Origin: Candidatus Poribacteria bacterium
GTDB lineage: Bacteria; Poribacteria; WGA-4E; GCA-2687025
Direction: 5' to 3'
DNA: 11,493 bases
Assembly (NCBI GenBank): GCA_002687025.1
Contig: NYZG01000448.1
Location: 1-11,493, forward strand
A program made the position numbers and the translations under genes. A model generated the notes under the pieces. The model searched no databases and was not told the DNA's origin. It saw only the letters and a program-made list of their open reading frames with translations. Below, one piece after another: positions 6,652 through 11,493 of this stretch (positions are counted from its first letter, which is position 1; each line of letters opens with the position of its first letter).

Positions 6652-7517
6652 ATCCACTGCTCCGGGTGGCGTCGTATCTGCGCCTCAATCCGGGCCGTTA
6701 CCCTGGCTGTGGTCGCTACAAGCGCGTCTTCGCTACCCGTTGCTCCGCCGTCATCGACCGGTACGTCCACTTCCAGCAGGTGGCGGTCATCGCTCCGCCT
6801 GGTCAGGAACCCCGACAGCAGAGGCGCGCCGTACCGCGCGCTCAGCAATGCGGGACCCACCGGCGTGTGGGCTGGCCGCCCGAAGAACTCAACGAACACG
6901 CCCCGGACAGAGGTGTCGACATCCGGCAACATCACCACCACCTCGTTCGCCTTCAACGCCTCGACGGCGCGGCGAAGACTACGTTGCCGTGATGCCGGCT
7001 TCATCCCCACGAGCCGGCGACGTCCGTCTATCCACCGGTCCAGGGACGCCGACCGCAGCTCACGCACGATCGGGTTCACCGCGAAGCCGCTGAGGGCCAA
7101 CGTCGCGCCGAACATCTCCCAGTTCCCGTAGTGCGCGGTCGCGATCAGGCAGCCGCGACCGTTCTCCAGCGCCGCGTGCACCCGCTCCAAACCCCGCGCC
7201 TCGACGTGATCACCGATGTTCGACGGCGTCAGCCTGTCGAACCGAAGGACGTCCGCAAGCGCGGCGCCCAGGTGTCGGAAGCAGGCCCGCGCCAGCGCGT
7301 CCACCGCGCCCGGCGCCATGCCGGGGAACGCCGCCGCCAGGTTGCGTCGGGCCCGGGCCGCCTCGGCTCGGAGGCACCCGTACGCCCACGACGCCGTCGT
7401 CTGCGCCGCACTCGTCGCGGCGACCTCGGGGAGCGCCGCGGTCAACGTCGAGAAGCCGCTGAGCGACGCGCCGTACACGGCGTCCTTGGCACGCCGCCGC
7501 CACCGCCGATACTGCAC
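6606..7517 (-). CDS. Lipid A biosynthesis acyltransferase (LpxL/HtrB-like lysophospholipid acyltransferase family)
   Basis: This 303-residue protein would transfer a fatty acyl chain to the lipid A precursor at the inner-membrane cytoplasmic face. Family marks: RRNLAAAFPG (57-66), the catalytic HYGNWE box (129-134, His129 and Glu134 as an HX4E form), a cofactor- or glycolipid-binding stretch MLPDVDTSVRGVFVEFFGRPAHTPVGPALLSARYGAPLL spanning about 196-234, and PEQWIWMHRRW (285-295). The N-terminus lacks a long clean transmembrane helix but has a moderately hydrophobic stretch near 15-45. The GTG start at 7517 is preceded by GGGAG with 10-nt spacing. It is the first gene of the left-pointing block, directly before lptC, which supports an LPS role. 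Whether it acts on lipid A or another membrane glycolipid cannot be decided here. Confidence 0.88.
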   Translation of the reverse strand: MQYRRWRRRAKDAVYGASLSGFSTLTAALPEVAATSAAQTTASWAYGCLRAEAARARRNLAAAFPGMAPGAVDALARACFRHLGAALADVLRFDRLTPSNIGDHVEARGLERVHAALENGRGCLIATAHYGNWEMFGATLALSGFAVNPIVRELRSASLDRWIDGRRRLVGMKPASRQRSLRRAVEALKANEVVVMLPDVDTSVRGVFVEFFGRPAHTPVGPALLSARYGAPLLSGFLTRRSDDRHLLEVDVPVDDGGATGSEDALVATTARVTARIEAQIRRHPEQWIWMHRRWRTQPGATG

Positions 7518-7544
7518 CGTGTGGGAGCTCCCGGGTCACGTCCC

Positions 7545-7561
7545 CGCGCGCCTGGCGCGCG
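7545..7561. repeat. Perfect inverted repeat just downstream of the acyltransferase-lpt promoter
   Basis: Arms CGCGCGCC (7545-7552) and GGCGCGCG (7554-7561) are exact reverse complements around one T. Relative to the predicted - strand start near 7567, the repeat covers about +7 to +23. It could be an operator for a dimeric repressor or form a 7-bp hairpin at the 5' end of the transcript. In GC-rich DNA some chance palindromes are expected, so function is inferred from position only. Confidence 0.5.
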
Positions 7562-7573
7562 CGTCTAGCAATA

Positions 7574-7602
7574 ATTATACCAATGCGGCCTACGCTGTGC
7601 AA
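7574..7602 (-). promoter_or_regulatory. Sigma-70-type promoter for the acyltransferase-lpt-rpoN-hpf-hprK block
   Basis: On the - strand: TTGCAC (7597-7602), 17-bp spacer, TATAAT (7574-7579), with an extended -10 TGG directly before it (TGGTATAAT). The -10 is a perfect consensus in otherwise GC-rich DNA. Transcription would start near 7567, giving a leader of about 50 nt before the GTG at 7517. Confidence 0.7.
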
Positions 7603-7707
7603 CACCGACCGCGTGCCGACGGCCTGCGGGCGACAGGGCGGTCTCGCCGGCCTCCCTGCTCTCATTCTGGCGCGCCACACCCCAGGGACCACGCTTCCAG
7701 CACCGGC

Positions 7708-7736
7708 TTGACCGTCCACATGCCCGCCGATACACT
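7708..7736 (+). promoter_or_regulatory. Sigma-70-type promoter for rplY
   Basis: TTGACC (7708-7713), a 17-bp spacer, then TACACT (7731-7736). Matches to consensus are 5 of 6 and 4 of 6. Transcription would begin near 7743, about 60 nt upstream of the rplY ATG. The rest of the divergent gap, between 7603 and 7707, shows no motif I can support. Confidence 0.55.
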
Positions 7737-7801
7737 TTGACTCGGTATGCCACGCCCAGGCGTCACACCCATCTAGACTGGTAGTTAGCGGAGTTCGCGT
7801 T

Positions 7802-9632
<1,831 letters not shown>

Positions 9633-9648
9633 CATTAGAGGAATCCTG

Positions 9649-10275
9649 GTGGCCGAAACCGGCGAACCCGCAGGGCGCGCGACGCCATACATCGTTGGGG
9701 GAGGCCTTGGGCTCTTGGTCGTCGCGGCGACGGTGCTCTGGATCATCGCTGCGAACCCGGGCGTGGGCCCGCGCCGCGTGGCCGCGGGGCCGCGCGCCAC
9801 GGCCGAGGACCTGGAGCGCTGGGAGGCCCTTGCGACCGACGTGTCCTCTCGCCAGACGCGCCAGGTCGAGATAGTCCTGCCGGATCGCGACTCGGGCGAG
9901 TGGGTCACAGTCGCCGAATCCGTGACTGTACCTCTAGACGAAGGGCTGAGGCTCGGACGCGTAGTAACGACGTGGCTGCGCCGCGCCGCCGAATCCGGCT
10001 CCGGGGTGACGCGATCCGCGCGCCTACTGAGCGCGCACGTCGACGACGGCAGGCGTGCCTACGTGAACCTATCATCGGAATTCCGCGACGGCGCCGCCGC
10101 GGGCCTGACCGCGGAGACGGAATTCGTCATTGGCCTCGCCAAGACCATCCGCGCGAACCTACCGACGATGGTGGACGTGCAGATCCTCGTAGACGGGCAG
10201 GAGACCGACACCATCGGCGGCCAACTCGACATATCGGCGCCCTTGTCCCTCGCGCAGTTCGCGGAGATGAGGTGA
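9649..10275 (+). CDS. GerMN domain-containing membrane-anchored protein
   Basis: This 208-residue protein has one N-terminal transmembrane segment (about 13-35: PYIVGGGLGLLVVAATVLWIIAA), so the rest should face the periplasm or outside. A GerMN domain spans about 70-205: QVEIVLPDRDSGEWV, LSAHVDDGRRAYVNLSSEFRDG, ETEFVIGLAKTIRANLP, VDVQILVDGQETDTIGGQLDIS-type and the ending APL. GerMN domains occur in spore-germination GerM and in many non-spore cell-envelope proteins; their exact biochemical role is unclear. I see no spore genes here, so sporulation should not be inferred. The GTG start at 9649 has AGAGGA with about 7-nt spacing. It follows the amidase by 16 bp and overlaps pth by 4 bp (GTGA), so it is probably co-translated with both and linked to wall turnover. 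Confidence 0.88.
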   Translation: MAETGEPAGRATPYIVGGGLGLLVVAATVLWIIAANPGVGPRRVAAGPRATAEDLERWEALATDVSSRQTRQVEIVLPDRDSGEWVTVAESVTVPLDEGLRLGRVVTTWLRRAAESGSGVTRSARLLSAHVDDGRRAYVNLSSEFRDGAAAGLTAETEFVIGLAKTIRANLPTMVDVQILVDGQETDTIGGQLDISAPLSLAQFAEMR

Positions 10276-10865
10276 CCGCGCCCGACATCGTCCTGGTAGG
10301 TCTCGGCAACCCGGGCGACGAGTATCAGGGGACGCGACACAACCTCGGCTACGAAGTCGTCGACCTTCTCACATCGCGCCACTCTCGCCGCACGCCGTAC
10401 ATGAAGCACCGCGCGTGGCTGATGCCCGTTGAGATCGGCGGACGAGACGTGCTGCTCGTCAAGCCTCTCACGTTCATGAACAGCAGCGGGCACAGCGTCC
10501 GGGAAGTACTCGACGCGTGCGACCTGGCCCCCGAGGCGGCCTGGATCGTCGTCGACGACTACAACATCCCCCTTGGCGCCCTCCGCATTCGCCTGCGCGG
10601 AAGCGACGGCGGGCACAACGGCATCGCGTCGGTAATCGAGTCGCTCTCGACCCGCGAGTTCCCCCGCTTCCGCCTGGGAATAGGCTCGGCGCCCGGGCGG
10701 ATGCCGACTATCAAGTACGTCCTCGGGCGCTTCCGGCGCGAGGAAAAGAAGGAAGCCGAAGCGCTCGTCGCCCATGCCGCCGATGCCGTAGCCTACGCTG
10801 CGCGAGACGGCCTGACACAGGCTATGAGCCGCTTCAACCGGACGCTCGCCGTCGAGCCCGACTGA
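10272..10865 (+). CDS. pth: Peptidyl-tRNA hydrolase
   Basis: This 197-residue cytoplasmic enzyme would release peptides from peptidyl-tRNAs that drop off stalled ribosomes. Family motifs: VGLGNPGDEYQGTRHNLGY (9-27) with Asn13 and catalytic His23, KPLTFMNSSG (64-73) with Asn70, VVDDYNIPLGALRIR (93-107) with Asp96 where many family members read HDD/HDE, and GSDGGHNG (110-117) with Asn116. FRLGIGSAPG and the conserved YVLGRF follow. The length is normal. The start is GTG 10272 with GGAG at 10263-10266 (5-nt spacing), and GTG overlaps the GerMN TGA; the open frame extends further upstream only as an out-of-frame shadow of GerMN. Genes rplY and pth are neighbours in many bacteria; here two envelope genes are between them. 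Confidence 0.96.
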   Translation: MTAPDIVLVGLGNPGDEYQGTRHNLGYEVVDLLTSRHSRRTPYMKHRAWLMPVEIGGRDVLLVKPLTFMNSSGHSVREVLDACDLAPEAAWIVVDDYNIPLGALRIRLRGSDGGHNGIASVIESLSTREFPRFRLGIGSAPGRMPTIKYVLGRFRREEKKEAEALVAHAADAVAYAARDGLTQAMSRFNRTLAVEPD

Positions 10866-10873
10866 GCCGTCGG

Positions 10874-10894
10874 CTGAGTCATCCACTGAGTCAT
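10874..10894 (+). repeat. Tandem CTGAGTCAT repeat upstream of the rpsF promoter
   Basis: CTGAGTCAT occurs at 10874-10882 and again at 10886-10894, separated by CCA (12-bp period). Each copy contains the palindrome TGAGTCA. The second copy ends 4 bp before the -35 box at 10899. The position and symmetry suit a binding site for a dimeric regulator, but this is inference. Confidence 0.5.
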
Positions 10895-10898
10895 AATG

Positions 10899-10927
10899 TT
10901 GAACGCCGCCACGCCGTGGGGTATCAT
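10899..10927 (+). promoter_or_regulatory. Promoter P1 for rpsF
   Basis: TTGAAC (10899-10904), exactly 17 bp, then TATCAT (10922-10927; 5 of 6 to the -10 consensus). Transcription would start near 10934, giving a leader of about 110 nt before the rpsF start. Confidence 0.55.
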
Positions 10928-10932
10928 CAGAA

Positions 10933-11036
10933 CGCCCTGCTCCCGAGGGCGCCACGCGTCCGAGTTGCGTTGACAGACGCAGCGGCCGATCACATACATG
11001 CATAGGGCGCTCCGGGAGCCATAGACCACAGGGAGG
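10933..11036 (+). promoter_or_regulatory. Candidate structured leader of rpsF
   Basis: CGCCCT (10933-10938) and AGGGCG (10946-10951) form a 6-bp stem with loop GCTCCCG (10939-10945). The whole loop is complementary to CGGGAGC at 11013-11019, and its CTCCC also matches GGGAG of the Shine-Dalgarno at 11031-11035. A second small hairpin is possible at 11009-11019 (GCTC/GAGC). Bacterial rpsF leaders are known in many groups to carry an S6:S18-binding RNA motif for feedback; I cannot show that this is that motif. Confidence 0.4.
10970..10998 (+). promoter_or_regulatory. Possible second promoter P2 for rpsF
   Basis: A perfect TTGACA (10970-10975), 17-bp spacer, then CATACA (10993-10998), which matches the -10 consensus at only 3 of 6 positions. 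A start near 11005 would give a short leader of about 40 nt that omits the upstream hairpin at 10933-10951. Confidence 0.4.
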
Positions 11037-11044
11037 CACACCTG

Positions 11045-11493
11045 TTGCGGCACTACGTCCCGACGCGAACATACGAGACCACGGCGGTGATCCAGCCGTC
11101 GTTGAACGATGCTGACATTGATGCTCAGATCGAGGCGATCAAGTCCCTCATCGAATCCGGCGGGAATACCCTGGTCAAGACCGATGTCTGGGGACGACGG
11201 AAGCTCGCATACCCCGTTAGGCGCTACCAGGAAGGCATCTATGTCTTCTTCGTATTCGAGGGCGAGCCGGCATTCATCCCGGAGCTGACGCGCCACTACC
11301 AGATTACCGAGCCGATCCTGCGCCACCTGACCGTCCGTTGCGAGGCAGACATCGAGACCATGGTCATCAGCCTGGGCGACTCTCGCGAGCGGCCGGATCG
11401 CCGCCGCCGACCCGGAGGCCCCGGGGACGGACGTGACGGCCCACCGTCGCGTCGTGATGGCCCGCCGCGCCGTCGCGACGACGACCGGCCGCC
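11045..11493 (+). CDS. rpsF: 30S ribosomal protein bS6 (3' end beyond window)
   Basis: The visible 149 codons encode bS6, a small-subunit protein that pairs with bS18 on 16S rRNA. Signature stretches: RTYETTAVIQPSLND (8-22), WGRRKLAYPVRRYQEGIYVFFVFEG-type sequence (49-73) and ITEPILRHLTVR (87-98). The core ends near residue 110. After it comes a low-complexity Arg/Asp/Gly/Pro tail with two RDGPP units (130-134 and 137-141), still open at the window end; bS6 tails vary widely, but this one is longer and far more Arg-rich than the E. coli acidic tail. The TTG start at 11045 has GGGAGG at 11031-11036 with 8-nt spacing; CTG 11042 is the only close alternative. The gene probably heads an rpsF-ssb-rpsR-rplI type operon, with the later genes unseen. 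Confidence 0.95.
   Translation, partial: MRHYVPTRTYETTAVIQPSLNDADIDAQIEAIKSLIESGGNTLVKTDVWGRRKLAYPVRRYQEGIYVFFVFEGEPAFIPELTRHYQITEPILRHLTVRCEADIETMVISLGDSRERPDRRRRPGGPGDGRDGPPSRRDGPPRRRDDDRP

Noticed and set aside
7482..7505. TTGGCACGCC resembling a sigma-54 -24 element
   Set aside because: No TTGC-like -12 element occurs at the right distance, and it lies inside the acyltransferase coding sequence.
7216..7740. 174-codon + strand open frame in the divergent gap
   Set aside because: Most of it is antisense to the acyltransferase gene; the part in the gap is Arg-rich and covers both predicted promoters.
7565..7753. Possible 62-residue small - strand gene (GTG start) in the divergent gap
   Set aside because: It has no ribosome-binding site, a Cys/Arg-rich composition typical of shadows, and would span the acyltransferase promoter.
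10059..11072. 337-codon - strand open frame opposite GerMN, pth and the rpsF leader
   Set aside because: It is antisense to three well-supported elements and has no family signature.

Overview
This window is a GC-rich piece of a bacterial chromosome made almost entirely of core genes. It suggests a diderm, LPS-type bacterium, because it has a lipid A-type acyltransferase, LptC, LptA and LptB. It also has sigma-54, and it mixes in genes more familiar from Gram-positive or deep-branching lineages: HprK with an HPr, a long-form HPF, a CTC-type bL25, a GerMN-domain protein and an amidase with a copper-amine-oxidase-like N-terminal domain. The Gfo/Idh/MocA oxidoreductase at the left edge fits heterotrophic lineages such as planctomycete-like, Hydrogenedentota-, Sumerlaeota- or Armatimonadota-like groups. 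I cannot name the phylum from sequence reading alone.

Layout: on the + strand, the 3' end of a Gfo/Idh/MocA oxidoreductase (1-560) is followed by thymidylate kinase tmk (594-1247). Facing it on the - strand is an eight-gene block, read from 7517 down to 1254: lipid A-type acyltransferase, lptC, lptA, lptB, rpoN, hpf, hprK, HPr. A good sigma-70-type promoter (extended -10 TGGTATAAT) lies just upstream, at 7574-7602. The 284-bp divergent gap also carries a + strand promoter for the ribosomal protein gene rplY (bL25, 7802-8491). After rplY come an N-acetylmuramoyl-L-alanine amidase, a membrane-anchored GerMN protein, peptidyl-tRNA hydrolase pth, and, after a 179-bp regulatory gap, rpsF (bS6, running off the right edge). 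No intergenic stretch exceeds 300 bases.

How the genes work together: the left-pointing block resembles the proteobacterial lptC-lptA-lptB-rpoN-hpf-ptsN-rapZ-npr cluster, but the acyltransferase heads it and the nitrogen-PTS genes are replaced by hprK plus an HPr. That HPr keeps the phosphorylatable His and the HprK-target Ser but lacks the Arg-Pro of the usual HARPA active site. LPS acylation and transport, sigma-54, ribosome hibernation and HPr-based signalling would then share transcripts. The right-pointing block joins translation genes (bL25, Pth, bS6) with cell-wall genes (amidase, GerMN).

I see no defence system, mobile element, CRISPR array, tRNA or rRNA here. The most interesting signals are the altered HPr active site, a possible alternative-pairing leader before rpsF, a hairpin with a T-rich tail after rplY that overlaps the amidase start region, and inverted or direct repeats at the promoters.
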